The notes: generated from the sequence alone by a model not told the origin. A stretch of 43,898 nucleotides of DNA from Streptomyces roseolilacinus (GCF_014649335.1 NZ_BMSV01000020.1:1-43898), one strand, 5' to 3'. Shown: positions 17,501 through 25,898, numbered from the stretch's first letter. Program-made: numbers and translations.

Positions 17501-18302
17501 GGACGTGGTCAACCGCCGTCGACACGCAAGCCTCGTTCTTCCCCAGGTGAAGGAGGACGGCTCGCAGCCTGGCATCTCCCGTATCGCCCTGAGCGCCGAC
17601 GGCCGGAGGATGGTTGTGGCCCGTACTCTGCCGGACTCGCTCGAACTGTGGGACGTACGACAGGCGAGGCTTCTGCGGACGGTGCCGAGGTTCGCGGGTC
17701 CGCTGGACGCGGGCCCGCTGGACGGTGCGGAACTGGCTTTCCGCTCCGACGGCGGCAAAGTGGTGTCCACCGGCAACGGTGTTGCCGACCTGCGTTCCGG
17801 GCGGGCCAGCCGACTCCCGCTAGGCGATGAGCAGACAACAACGGTGGCCTTCAGCAGGGACGGCAGGTACCTGGCCGTGGGCGACCTACAAGGCAGGGTG
17901 ACGATCTGGGACGGAGACCTCCGCCGGCGCCTCGGAGTCCTGGCAGGCGCCAACACCGGAGGGCGGCACGGCTACGGAGCGTCCGTGACCGCGCTGGCCT
18001 TCTCACCTGACAGCGGTCTCCTGGCCGTCGGAGGTAACTACGGCGCCCTTCAGATATGGGACACCGCGTCGAACCAGGCCGTCGGCTCAGCCCTCCCCAC
18101 CCCCGGCGACCATGTCCTCTCGCTGGCCTTCGGCACGAGCGGCAAGACCCTTCACGCCGCCGGCACCCACGTCCTCCTGCAAAAGTACGACCTCAACCAG
18201 GCCCACCTTCTGAAGCAGGCGTGCGCGCGCGCCAGGGGCGGTCTCTCCCCGACGGACTGGAGGACAGACCTTCCCGGTGTGCCCTACCGCAAGACATGCT
18301 GA
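14532..18302 (+). CDS. HTH-nSTAND1 NTPase-membrane helix-WD40 protein (copy 1)
   Basis: The 1256-residue protein has GGGGGAAGGAAG before its ATG. An XRE-like HTH (about residues 14-60; YREMARQVEVSVSTLSRAAK) leads into an nSTAND1 NTPase. Walker A is GPSGSGKS (140-147) and Walker B VLVDQFEELF (198-207). IRADFYGHC and GGLPLLSHALLETW are typical of this STAND group. A hydrophobic segment (about 507-527, GIATALAALMALVLVAGVVA) could cross the membrane. From about 590 to 1225, ten or so WD40-like blades end in LWDV, IWDL or TIWD. The C-terminal tail is DWRTDLPGVPYRKTC. STAND NTPases act as switches whose repeats sense a ligand or partner; the HTH suggests DNA or protein binding. The output is unknown. 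The paralogue is at 20646-24629. Confidence 0.9.
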   Translation: MGRPETDLDPAQGPVPRFAYELRRLRQEAGGIPYREMARQVEVSVSTLSRAAKGEQLPSLSVTLAYVAACKGDTAEWEKRWKAVAAEVAAAPRAADGEEPPYRGMTRFEPGDSELFFGREQVVDDVLERLRARRCAAVLGPSGSGKSSLLRAGVVPRLRRPEPPEPGPAALRILTPGQHPARTHIGKLEPAGPGPTYVLVDQFEELFTLCADPAERERFIRRLLAARHPDSRLRVVLGIRADFYGHCLRYPHLVDLLKDAAVPVGAMGPAELRQAIVKPAATRNVIVERALTTRLVEEIADEPGGLPLLSHALLETWHRRSGRTMTLRAYEAAGGVRGAIAQTAEDVYGCLSPERAELARLILLRLVTPGEGAQDTRRPVNRAELDFAPEEEVGAVLDRLIDARLLTVDDGTVDLAHEALITAWPRLRGWVDEGRDRLRAHRRLTEAARAWDDLDRDPGALYRGTRLETVEELFGTATHGAALTSLERSFLDAARSARTRDRRRRRGIATALAALMALVLVAGVVAWQEGRTSDRRKVEAEARRIAAVADSMRFSDPVRAIRLSVAAFRLADTAETRSALLSAAMQRELDVFTVPDPEEGQAVHHLTADGRTLTTVTPRRVVTWDVRTHRRTHTYPGIGRPREDDDIESSTRVSPDGRIIALLGEDRVRLWDVRSGRVTQEVRSPGMPLEAVFGPDGRTLVVLGDDIEVWDLPRSRQILRVPLSQEDNIQDMTVSADGRLLAVCGDREPLRIWDLTERRRVRLPRAAEVASSSCRRHTFALHPAGDLLALATATGIRTWELASGQELLGLDVESVEALRFSADGRFIAVVTGVDEIQLWRTPARQESLLTQDPVFRHPLLSESAYALRVDVAQGVIRYASRNGTTVRSLHLGQTVTDRWRADPASAGKWSEDGRTLAVLHVKGGQRKLELLNGRTGRLISALPGAVCPSAYLGLCTEVMSFSADGRYFAYGPARSAYSPEAPPHQQITVWDVVNRRRHASLVLPQVKEDGSQPGISRIALSADGRRMVVARTLPDSLELWDVRQARLLRTVPRFAGPLDAGPLDGAELAFRSDGGKVVSTGNGVADLRSGRASRLPLGDEQTTTVAFSRDGRYLAVGDLQGRVTIWDGDLRRRLGVLAGANTGGRHGYGASVTALAFSPDSGLLAVGGNYGALQIWDTASNQAVGSALPTPGDHVLSLAFGTSGKTLHAAGTHVLLQKYDLNQAHLLKQACARARGGLSPTDWRTDLPGVPYRKTC

Positions 18303-19049
18303 ACGACGCATCCGCACAGACATGCACATGGCGACGCCGGGGCCAAGGGCCGGACGGCTCGCGCAGGGGCGCCGGGCACTCCACAAGCTGGTCTTCGAAC
18401 GGGCTCTGGTACACAGGGTCTGACCAGGTTCGGGACATATCGCGATGGCACACTGCCCGACCATCGCCGACCGGGTGGACGGCCAAGGGGAGCGTGGCAG
18501 ACGGCGGCTGGATGGCAGCGGGCGGGCTACCGGGTCGGCCCGTCCGTCCGAGACGGGACAGGTCGGTCCGGGCAAAGCGGTGTCTTGGATAGCCGGGTTC
18601 GGTGGCCCTCAGGACCGGCCAACCCGGGCCGAAGGCCGTCCGAACGGAATGATCACGGCTGATACCACCGCACCACCGCGCCGCGCGTACCGGTTGCTGT
18701 CCGCCTACAAGGACTTCCGTGCGCTCCTCTTCTCCGACAGCAACCTGTCGGAGAAGAGGAGGTGGCAGGGTGCTGTCGAAGACCTTCGCAGAAGGGCGCC
18801 GGCCCCGGGACGGTGACCCGCCGGAGCGACTGACCGAGTCCCCTTCCGGCTGTTCTGGCGCTGCCGTCCTCGGCCTGTCGACGATCAATTTTTTCCCCAG
18901 GTTGGGCGGTTTGAGCATCATGTAATTCCCCATTCCGAATTCTCTCAATTGGCCATGGGTAGCGCGGAGGTCGGGATCGAGGGACCTGGTCGTCGTGGAG
19001 CTGCTCAAGTTCCTCGTCTCGTGGTTCGGGTGGCCGATGGACAGCCCGG
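18303..19049. other. Region without recognisable gene; contains a strong hairpin
   Basis: About 750 bp between the nSTAND1 gene and the IS21 remnant. All open frames look like chance frames. One minus-strand frame starts MMLKPPNLGKKLIVD at 18918 behind GGGGA in a patch of lower GC, but it has no family similarity I can name. The notable structure is the palindrome at 18724-18761. Confidence 0.45.
18724..18761. repeat. Perfect 17-bp inverted repeat with CAAC loop
   Basis: CTCCTCTTCTCCGACAG (18724-18740) and its exact complement (18745-18761) surround CAAC. There is no T-tract on either side. It is not next to any convincing stop codon; the nearest gene end is 420 bp upstream. It may be a terminator left from a lost gene or a protein-binding palindrome. 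Confidence 0.75.
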
Positions 19050-19068
19050 ATGGCGAGGAGAACGTTCG

Positions 19069-19362
19069 TCGTGGCCGACATCACCGAGATCTACGTCCAC
19101 TGGTACGCGGGCCGCTCGAAGAGAGAGCTGGCCGCGTCGCTGGGGGGCCGCAAGACGGTCAGGAAGTACCTGGCCCCGGCGGAGGCGGCCGGGATCAGCC
19201 CGGGCGGTCAACCTCAAGACCGGTGTCGACAAGCCCGACCTCTACGACCCGAAGATCACCAAGGCGTACGCCGAACCGGCCACTCGTTACGGCGCGTTGG
19301 TCGATCCGGCCCGGGCAGCGAAGCCGAAGGACAAGCCGCGGGTCGAGCGGCCGATGCCCTAG
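19069..19362 (+). pseudogene. IS21-family IstA transposase remnant with internal deletion
   Basis: One frame starts VVADITEIYVHWYAGRSKRE, continues to LAASLGGRKTVRKYLAPAEA and reaches about 19205; this is the N-terminal HTH of IstA. It is joined to a second frame carrying KTGVDKPDLYDPKITKAYAE and LVDPARAAKPKDKPRVERPM, from the DDE region. It then ends at a stop at 19362. In full IstA proteins a longer segment lies between these parts. IstB is absent. Confidence 0.75.
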
Positions 19363-19641
19363 GCCTGCCGGGGCTTTGCCCCTTCTGGTGCCCGGCGCCT
19401 GCTCGCCGTCCGCAACCACCCTGCTCCCCGTGTCCGAGCCTGCGCGGACACGGGGGGATCACCTCGGTCTGTGTGTCGACCCCGGTGGCGGGGTACATCG
19501 CCGCCGAATGCATGCACGGGTCGACCCGACCGGAAAATCGGGCAGCAGGAACCTCTGCGAAACCTCACCCCTCCGCGCCACAGCCCCTACCCTGGTGACC
19601 GATCGCCGGAAATGCGGTGGACGAGGAGGGGCGAACCGCGT

Positions 19642-20163
19642 ATGCCCAATCGCGTATGGCCAGTGCGACCGAACGAATCCAAGTTTAATTACTACAACGG
19701 GATTTTCGGGTTCGACCTCAGAGGATGCACGAGAACCGACGACAGCGAGCGGTTCTTCGCCACCCGGTGGTTCATCTTCAACCTACTGCCACTGATACCG
19801 CTGCAGAGGTACTACTTATCCGAAACGCGCGTCTCCAGTCAGCAATACACAGGGCAGATCGAACACGTCTTCGCGAACTCCGTGTACAAGGTGCACGGAC
19901 GGTCGCGTCTGCACGTCGGTGAGATCGTCCGGACGTACGCATACGCCTGGCTGGTTGCCCCCGCACTGGTGATCGTACCGGTTGTCCACCTGATGGAAAC
20001 CACTGACCGAGCGGATGACAGCACCGATATCTGGCTCATCATCGGTGCGTTGTTGTGGCCTTTCATCGGAATTTTCCTGGTGGTCCTGCTGCCCGAGGTC
20101 TTCCGCAAGTTCCAGCGGTCCCCGCGTCCCGTTTCATGGCGTGCGGAACCCCCTGATCACTGA
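19642..20163 (+). CDS. Hypothetical membrane protein; stop codon supplied by IS630 end
   Basis: I chose ATG 19642 because GAGGAGGGG lies upstream and the longer frame adds only unlikely sequence. The 173-residue product has a central hydrophobic segment (WFIFNLLPLIPLQRYYL). Two likely membrane helices lie in the C-terminal half (WLVAPALVIVPVVHL and IWLIIGALLWPFIGIFLVV). I recognise no family. GC content is clearly lower than in the neighbours, suggesting a different origin. The TGA stop at 20161-20163 lies inside the first bases of the IS630 remnant (CTGATC), so the original C-terminus was probably cut by the insertion. Confidence 0.7.
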   Translation: MPNRVWPVRPNESKFNYYNGIFGFDLRGCTRTDDSERFFATRWFIFNLLPLIPLQRYYLSETRVSSQQYTGQIEHVFANSVYKVHGRSRLHVGEIVRTYAYAWLVAPALVIVPVVHLMETTDRADDSTDIWLIIGALLWPFIGIFLVVLLPEVFRKFQRSPRPVSWRAEPPDH

Positions 20164-20310
20164 TCTTTTCATTAGTTGGGTGGGATTGGTGGGTGGATGG
20201 TGAGTCCCGTGTGGGTGAGGAAGGATCAGGGCAGTTGCGGCTTGTCGTTGATCCGGCGGATGCCCTGTTCGGTGGCGTCGGCGGCATCGGCAAGGTGACC
20301 ACCGGCGAGG
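20160..20310 (-). mobile_element. IS630-type remnant (transposase 3' end and terminal repeat)
   Basis: CTGATCTTTTCATTAGTT matches the terminal repeat of the IS630 at 28671-29812 (CTGATCTTTTCGTTAGTT), followed by the same inner sequence (GGTTGGTGGGTGGATGG). The minus strand encodes the matching transposase tail (NLAGGHLADAADATEQGI). A short inverted piece of similar sequence (plus strand, GQGIDRINT) follows at about 20320-20350. The rest up to 20645 shows nothing recognisable. Confidence 0.7.
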
Positions 20311-20645
20311 TTGGCGACGCCACCGGGCAAGGCATCGACCGCATCAACACCAAGCTCCCGGCCGCATCCCGGCCCCGGACGGCCGCCCCGGCGTGGCCCG
20401 CTGACGGCCCGGTGGTGCGCGCCTCCGCAACGGCGGGTGAACCGGTCGGGCCCCGAGGTCTCGCACCACCCGGATCGGCCCGTCCGGACCCGGCCCGGCG
20501 CGGTGCCGAGCCGCCCGCCGACTCGGTGAGCCCACGGGGACGCGGCCACCTCGGGCGGGCGAAGCTTGACGGGCCCTGGGTCGGCGCCGAGTTCGGCCCG
20601 GACTGCGGCGGCCCTCGGCCCACGGAAGCGGCAGCGCGCCGCCGG

Positions 20646-23600
20646 TCAGCAGGACCGCCTGTATGAAACCGTCGGCAGGTGCGTCCGCCACTCCGCGGGC
20701 GAGGGGCCCGCGCCGACCCGGGCGCACAGCAGAGCCACGATACGACCGGGGTCGACGTCGTAGGTCTGGACCGCCACGTGCGCTCCGGCGACGCGCAGCG
20801 TCCTGCCGTCCGGGCTGAACGCCATCGACAGCACCCGGTCACCCGGCGTGGGCAGCGCCGAGCCCAGCAACTGCCGGGAGGCCGTGTCCCACAGGTGCAC
20901 CGCGCCGGAGTCGCCGGCGACAGCGAGCGTCGTGCCATCCGGGGAGAACGCCAGCGCGACCACCTCGTCGTCCTCCGCGCGACGGGCCTGGGCGGGCGTC
21001 CCCGGCAGCACGCCCAGGTGCCGGCGCACGTCACCGTCCCAAAGGCTCACCCGGCCCCGCAGGTCACCCGCCGCAAGCCGTGTGCCGTCCGGACTGAAGG
21101 CCAGGGCGACCGGCTCGTCCCAGGCCAGCGCACGCCGCCCGACCCGCCCGGAGCGCAGGTCGACCGAACCGTCCTCGGACACGGCCAGGCTTCCGTCCCC
21201 GCGCAGGGCCAGCTCCAGCCCGGAGAGGTCCGGTACCGTGCGCAGGCGCTTTCCGCTGCGTACGTCCCACAGTTCGAGCGCGTCCCGCTCGGCGAACCGG
21301 GACACGAGCAGCGTGCGGCCGTCGGCGCCGAGGGCCACCGCCGCGACGCCCGAGGGCAGCCGGCCGTCCTCCGCGGGGGTGCCGTCCCGGTCGAGATCGA
21401 CGGTGCGCAGGAGCCGGCCGGCCCGGACGTCCCACACCCTGACCGACTGGCGCGGCGGCGTCCCCGCGTCCGGGTCGACGTCCTGCCAGACCGCTCCGTA
21501 CGCCAGGCGCCGCCCGTCCGCGCTGAACGTCATGGTGTCCACGCAACCGGTGGCCACTGCAGCCGCGCTTCCCGGGTCCTCCGGCACGTGATCGCCACCG
21601 GCTTGGGCGGACGCGACGAAGCCGGGGCCGGGTGGGTCCTCCTCAAGCGGTTGTTCCTCCCCGGCCGGTTCGGCGGGGCACGGCGTGCCCGGCAGCCGGA
21701 CCGACAGCCGGCCCGCGGCGTTTCGCAGCTCGTACCCCGCCCCGCCGGCACGTCCCACCGTGGCCAGGAGCCGCCCGTCGGCGCTCCACGCGGCGCCGTC
21801 CACCGCAGCGGTGCGCCACCGCCGGCTCACCGCGCCGCCCAGAGCCACCGACCGGACGGTCGCGCCGCCCCTGGCGCCGTACCGTACGACGCCTTCGGCG
21901 AGGTCGAGCCGCAGCCCGAGCGGGCTCTCGCTCACCAGCGCGTGCCGGAAGACCGGGCCGCCGGGCGCCGTGAGCCGCCACAGCAGGATCTCGTCGGTGA
22001 GGGCGGCGGCCGCGAGGAACCGGCCGTCGGCGCTGAACCGCATCTCCCGGACGTCCGCGCCCGTGAGCGCGGGCAGCTCACGGCCCGGGAGCAGCTCCCA
22101 CCGGCGGATGCCGGACTTGGCGACGAGCGCGACGCTCCGGCTGTCCGGGGAGAAGCCGAAGCCGCCCTCGAAGCAGTGGTCCCCTCCCGCCGAGGCGAGC
22201 CACGGCAGCGGCAGCTTCCGGCCTCCGCGCCGCAGATCGCGCACCTCCAGCGGCCGCTTGTCGGTGCACACGGCCAACCACCGGCCGTCCGCGCTGACGG
22301 CGCTGCCCTGCACCGCCTCCGAGGCGCCGAGCGGGAGGCTCAGCAGCCGGCGCCGCTGCGGCACGTTCCACACCTGGAACGATGAGGAGAGTCCCTCGTC
22401 GTTCCCGCCCATACCGTCCAGGAGCAGGGTGCGCCCGTCCCCGCCGAACCTCCCGTTCAGCGGGAGCGCGCCGGGGAGCCGGCCGGTCACCCGCCCGGTC
22501 CGCACGTCCCACAGTTCGACGTCCTCGCCGTCGAGCAGCGCCAGCGTGCGGCCGTCCGGGGCGGCCACCGCCCAGCTCGCGCGGTCCTCCCCGTCGGGCC
22601 CCGTGCCCGGGCCGGGGTAGGTGGCGGTACGGCGGTGGGAGCGCACGTCCCAGGTCTCGACCCGGTCCGCCGCGATCACCACCAGCGTCCGACCGTCGTC
22701 CGTCAGGTGGCGCACGGTCTCCGTCCCGCCGGCGTCCGGGAGGGTGAAGACGTCCCGTTCCTGCTGTGCCAGGGAACCCAGCAGCGCGGAGCGGGTCTCC
22801 AGGGACGGCGCGAGCCGCCACGCGGCGAGGCTCAGGCGCACCGCCGCCGCCGGGTCGGCCTGCCGCAGTCCCTCGGCGACGGCGACGAGACGACCCGCTT
22901 CCGCCTCCACGTGCCTGCGTTCGCTGACCCGGCTCTGCTGCCAGGCGGCGAGGCTGGCGACGAGGGACAGCGCCAGCAGGCCCGACAGGAGGCCGACCAG
23001 GAGACGGCGGCGGCGACGCTCCCGCGCCCGGCCGGCCAGTGAGGCGGTCAGGAAGGCGTCCTCCAGCGGCGTCAGGGCGGCGGGCCGGCCCGGGTCCGCG
23101 CCGAACAGCTCCCCGGCGGTGGCCAGCCTGGCACCCCGGTACAGCGTCCCCGGCTCACGCCCCAGTTCGTCCCAGGACCTGGCCGCCTCCGACAACCGGC
23201 GGTGGGCGCGCAGCCGCTCCCGGTCCTCCTCGATCCACGCGACCAGCCGGGGCCACGCGGTGAGCAGGGCCTCGTGGGCGAGGCACACTGTGTCGTCATC
23301 GAGGGTGAGCAGCCGGGCGCGGACGAACCGGTCCACGACGACCGCCACGTCGTCCGGCGCCGCGAACTCCAGCTCCGCCCGCTCCGCACGCCGCCCCGTG
23401 TCCTGCGCGCCCTCCCCGGGGGCGACCAGCCGCAGCAGCACCAGCCGGGCCAGCTCGGCCTGGTCGGGGGACAGCCCGGCGAACACGTCCTCGGCGGTCT
23501 GCGCGATGGCGCCTTCCAGTCCGCCGGCGGCGCGGTACGCCTCCTCCGTCAGGGCACGACCTCGGCGCCTGCGCCAGGTCTCGCGCAGGACGTGCGACAG

Positions 23601-24629
23601 CAGGGGCAGCCCGCCGGGCCTGCCGTCCACCTCACGGACGAGCCGGGCGGTGAGAGACCGTTCGACGACGAGTCCCGCCGTCTGCGCGGGCCTGACGACG
23701 ACCTCCCGCAGTTCCTCGCGCGTCATCGGGCCGACAGGCACGCTGGAGTCCCGCATCGCCTCGGCCAGCCCGTGGTGTTCCGCGCACCGGCCGTAGAAGT
23801 CGGCGCGCACGGCCACGACGACCCGCAGTCCGCTGTCCGGCCGGCGCGCCGTGAGCAGCAGGTCGATGAAGGCGGCCCGCTCGGCCTGGTCCGGGCAGAG
23901 CGTGAACACCTCCTCGAACTGGTCGACCACGATCAGCGTGTCCCCGGGCCCCGCTCCGCCCCCGCCCCCCTGTCCGGGCCGGTCCCGGCGCGCCGGCCCG
24001 GCTCCGGCGCCGGAGCCGTCCTCCGGACCGTCCCGCCGGTCCGTACGCGGCCGCAGCACCTCGGCGTGGGCAGCCATCGGATGCTCGCCCGGAGTGAGGA
24101 CGCGGATCGCCGCCAGCCGCACCCCCGGCCTGCCCCCGCCGTCCTCTCCCCGCCGCAGCGCGGGGATCAGCCCGGCCCGCAGCAGGGAGGACTTGCCGCT
24201 GCCGGATGCTCCGAACAGGGCCGTGAAGCGGTGCTCGGCCACCGAACGGCACAGCGCCGAAGTGAGCCCACCGCGGCCGAAGAACCGTTCGTGGTCGCCC
24301 GGTTCGAACCGGGCGAGGCCCTGGTAGGGAGGGCTCGCCTCGTCGTCCTCGCGGACCCGGACGGCCACCTCCTCGCACGTCCGGTGCCACCGCCGCTCCC
24401 ACTCCTCCCGATCACCACCGCAGGCCTCCACGTACGCCGAGACCACCGCCAGCGACGGCAGGACCTCCCCGGCGGCGGCCCGGGACAGCGACGTCACCGA
24501 GTAGTGCGCCCGGCGCGCCATCTCGCGGTACGTCGGCCCGCCCGCCTCCCGCCGCAGCTCGCGCAGTTCGTGTGCGAAGCGCTGCACCGGTCCCGCGGCA
24601 GGATCGATCGGTGTCTCGCGGCGTCCCAT
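20646..24629 (-). CDS. HTH-nSTAND1 NTPase-membrane helix-WD40 protein (copy 2)
   Basis: This 1327-residue protein has the same layout as the one at 14532-18302. The N-terminal HTH contains YREMARRAHYSVTSLSRAA (about residues 34-52). Walker A is GASGSGKS (140-147) and Walker B LIVVDQFEEVF (about 232-242). VRADFYGRC and GGLPLLSHVLRETW follow. A hydrophobic helix lies at about 540-562 (LLVGLLSGLLALSLVASLAA). The WD40 propeller runs from about 620 and ends with the tail EWRTHLPTVSYRRSC. It differs from copy 1 by a Gly-rich insert before Walker B (about 200-230) and longer loops between blades. The start lies 245 bp from a divergent secreted-lectin gene. The role is unknown; nSTAND1 proteins are predicted signalling or conflict switches. 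Confidence 0.9.
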   Translation of the reverse strand: MGRRETPIDPAAGPVQRFAHELRELRREAGGPTYREMARRAHYSVTSLSRAAAGEVLPSLAVVSAYVEACGGDREEWERRWHRTCEEVAVRVREDDEASPPYQGLARFEPGDHERFFGRGGLTSALCRSVAEHRFTALFGASGSGKSSLLRAGLIPALRRGEDGGGRPGVRLAAIRVLTPGEHPMAAHAEVLRPRTDRRDGPEDGSGAGAGPARRDRPGQGGGGGAGPGDTLIVVDQFEEVFTLCPDQAERAAFIDLLLTARRPDSGLRVVVAVRADFYGRCAEHHGLAEAMRDSSVPVGPMTREELREVVVRPAQTAGLVVERSLTARLVREVDGRPGGLPLLSHVLRETWRRRRGRALTEEAYRAAGGLEGAIAQTAEDVFAGLSPDQAELARLVLLRLVAPGEGAQDTGRRAERAELEFAAPDDVAVVVDRFVRARLLTLDDDTVCLAHEALLTAWPRLVAWIEEDRERLRAHRRLSEAARSWDELGREPGTLYRGARLATAGELFGADPGRPAALTPLEDAFLTASLAGRARERRRRRLLVGLLSGLLALSLVASLAAWQQSRVSERRHVEAEAGRLVAVAEGLRQADPAAAVRLSLAAWRLAPSLETRSALLGSLAQQERDVFTLPDAGGTETVRHLTDDGRTLVVIAADRVETWDVRSHRRTATYPGPGTGPDGEDRASWAVAAPDGRTLALLDGEDVELWDVRTGRVTGRLPGALPLNGRFGGDGRTLLLDGMGGNDEGLSSSFQVWNVPQRRRLLSLPLGASEAVQGSAVSADGRWLAVCTDKRPLEVRDLRRGGRKLPLPWLASAGGDHCFEGGFGFSPDSRSVALVAKSGIRRWELLPGRELPALTGADVREMRFSADGRFLAAAALTDEILLWRLTAPGGPVFRHALVSESPLGLRLDLAEGVVRYGARGGATVRSVALGGAVSRRWRTAAVDGAAWSADGRLLATVGRAGGAGYELRNAAGRLSVRLPGTPCPAEPAGEEQPLEEDPPGPGFVASAQAGGDHVPEDPGSAAAVATGCVDTMTFSADGRRLAYGAVWQDVDPDAGTPPRQSVRVWDVRAGRLLRTVDLDRDGTPAEDGRLPSGVAAVALGADGRTLLVSRFAERDALELWDVRSGKRLRTVPDLSGLELALRGDGSLAVSEDGSVDLRSGRVGRRALAWDEPVALAFSPDGTRLAAGDLRGRVSLWDGDVRRHLGVLPGTPAQARRAEDDEVVALAFSPDGTTLAVAGDSGAVHLWDTASRQLLGSALPTPGDRVLSMAFSPDGRTLRVAGAHVAVQTYDVDPGRIVALLCARVGAGPSPAEWRTHLPTVSYRRSC

Positions 24630-24874
24630 GCGTGCCCCCGTCCCCGTGCCGGGGCCCCACCCCCGGCCTGTCGTTCACCCGGTCCGCCACGTTAGGAAGC
24701 CCGTCCCGGGATGTGCAAGGCACCGCCCCGAGCCGGTGAGCGGGTCGTTCGTCTTTGTTCGGTCCGACGGAAGGGGCCTGCCGAACAATCCCCGCGGCTG
24801 GTGGACTCGGTCCCGCCGGCCCGGTCCGAGGCCGGACACCGCCCCGGTGGGGGCGTACACAACGGAGGGAAGAC

Positions 24875-25465
24875 ATGAAACGGAGCAGTAGGCGCCTGGC
24901 GTTCACGGTCGTGTCGGCCGCGGTCGGCACGGGCCTGACCGTGACGGCCCCGGCGGGCGCGTCACCGAAGGAGGCGCCCGCCGCCGTCGCCGCGACGAAG
25001 GCACAGAGCCGCACCGTCGAGGGGACGGCAGGGCGTGACGGCGGCGTGTGGTACCTCAGGGCCAAGCACAGCGGGAAGTGCCTCACCGTCCACGGAGCCA
25101 GTACCGCGAAGGACGCGGCGGTCGACCAGTACACGTGCGTGAACCGGGCGAACCAGCGTTGGCGGCTGCTCTACACCAGCGAGTGGGGGCTCGCCTACAT
25201 CGTGTCGGAGAGCGGCGGGAAGTGCCTGGACGTCCAAGGCGGCAGCAAGAAGAACGGCGCCAGGTTCATCACCTGGGACTGCAACAGTCGGCAGAACCAG
25301 AAGTTCCACGTGCGCAACCTCACCGGCCACGTGGCCATCAAGCCCCTGCACGCGTCGTCGAAGTGCCTCGACATCCCCGGCGCCTCCCGGAAGAACAACG
25401 TGCGCGCGGTCCTGTGGACGTGCAAGGGAGTCACAGACCAGCAGTTCAAGAACGACGTGGCCTGA
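24875..25465 (+). CDS. Secreted ricin-type beta-trefoil lectin protein
   Basis: GGAGGGA precedes ATG 24875. The 196-residue product has a signal peptide (MKRSSRRLAFTVVSAAVG, likely cut near AGA). One ricin-B-like beta-trefoil follows (about 55-195) with three internal repeats. These contain SGKCLTVHGAS...NQRW, GGKCLDVQGGS...NQKF and SSKCLDIPGAS...DQQF. The repeated KCLD/T and QxW-type ends mark a carbohydrate-binding RICIN/CBM13 fold. There is no catalytic domain, so it is a stand-alone secreted lectin. It is divergently paired with nSTAND1 copy 2, as the I36-like gene is with copy 1. Confidence 0.88.
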   Translation: MKRSSRRLAFTVVSAAVGTGLTVTAPAGASPKEAPAAVAATKAQSRTVEGTAGRDGGVWYLRAKHSGKCLTVHGASTAKDAAVDQYTCVNRANQRWRLLYTSEWGLAYIVSESGGKCLDVQGGSKKNGARFITWDCNSRQNQKFHVRNLTGHVAIKPLHASSKCLDIPGASRKNNVRAVLWTCKGVTDQQFKNDVA

Positions 25466-25475
25466 CCAGCTGCGA

Positions 25476-25898
25476 TCAGGACGCCGGATCCTCGCCCGGC
25501 GGGGTGAAGGTGTCGGCACCATCAGCGTCCTCGACATGCCCCTGGGCATCGACCGCGATGGCCGTCGCTCGCCCCTGCGACGTGATGAGCCAGGCCAGCA
25601 CCTGCTCCGTCAGCGGCGTTCCCCCTGGTCCCTCGTCCTTCCAGTGCACCCGTCACCCTCCACCAGGCACCGCGGCAACGACCTGGTCGGCTCGCTCCAG
25701 GTGGGAGAAGTCCTCATAGTCCGTCACCGCACGAAGGGCGCCGCGCTTGGGATCGACGACCAGGGCCGTCCCGGTCGCCTGGTCCCAGCCCTCCACACGC
25801 ACCATGCGGCCGATCTCGCTGTCGGTGCCGTTGAAGATCGCGGTCCAGCCGGTCTGATTGAAATAGCGAAGAGACACCACGCCATCATCTCCAACCAC
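25476..25898 (-). pseudogene. Hypothetical protein gene interrupted by an in-frame TGA
   Basis: GTG 25898 opens VVGDDGVVSLRYFNQTGWTA, then EIGRMVRVEGWDQATGTALV and DYEDFSHLERADQVVAAVPG, to a TGA at 25653-25655. The same frame then continues without another stop for 58 codons (RVHWKDEGPGGTPLTEQVLA, GQGRATAIAVDAQGHVED-like region) to TGA 25476-25478. The two parts read as one protein of about 140 residues if the TGA was once TGG. I recognise no family. Alternatives are two separate small genes or a sequencing error. Confidence 0.5.

Noticed and set aside
18750..18935. Possible small peptide gene on the minus strand (start MMLKPPNLGKK)
   Set aside because: A fair ribosome-binding site is present, but there is no modification-enzyme neighbour and no family similarity, and the frame runs into the palindrome.
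21685..24695. Several long plus-strand frames opposite nSTAND1 copy 2
   Set aside because: Ser/Arg/Pro-rich shadows without motifs; the minus strand encodes a complete NTPase-WD40 protein.
14414..24759. Shared 7-mers CTTTGTT and TGTGCAA upstream of both secreted-protein genes
   Set aside because: They are short, at different distances and in different order in the two intergenic regions, so chance similarity is likely.
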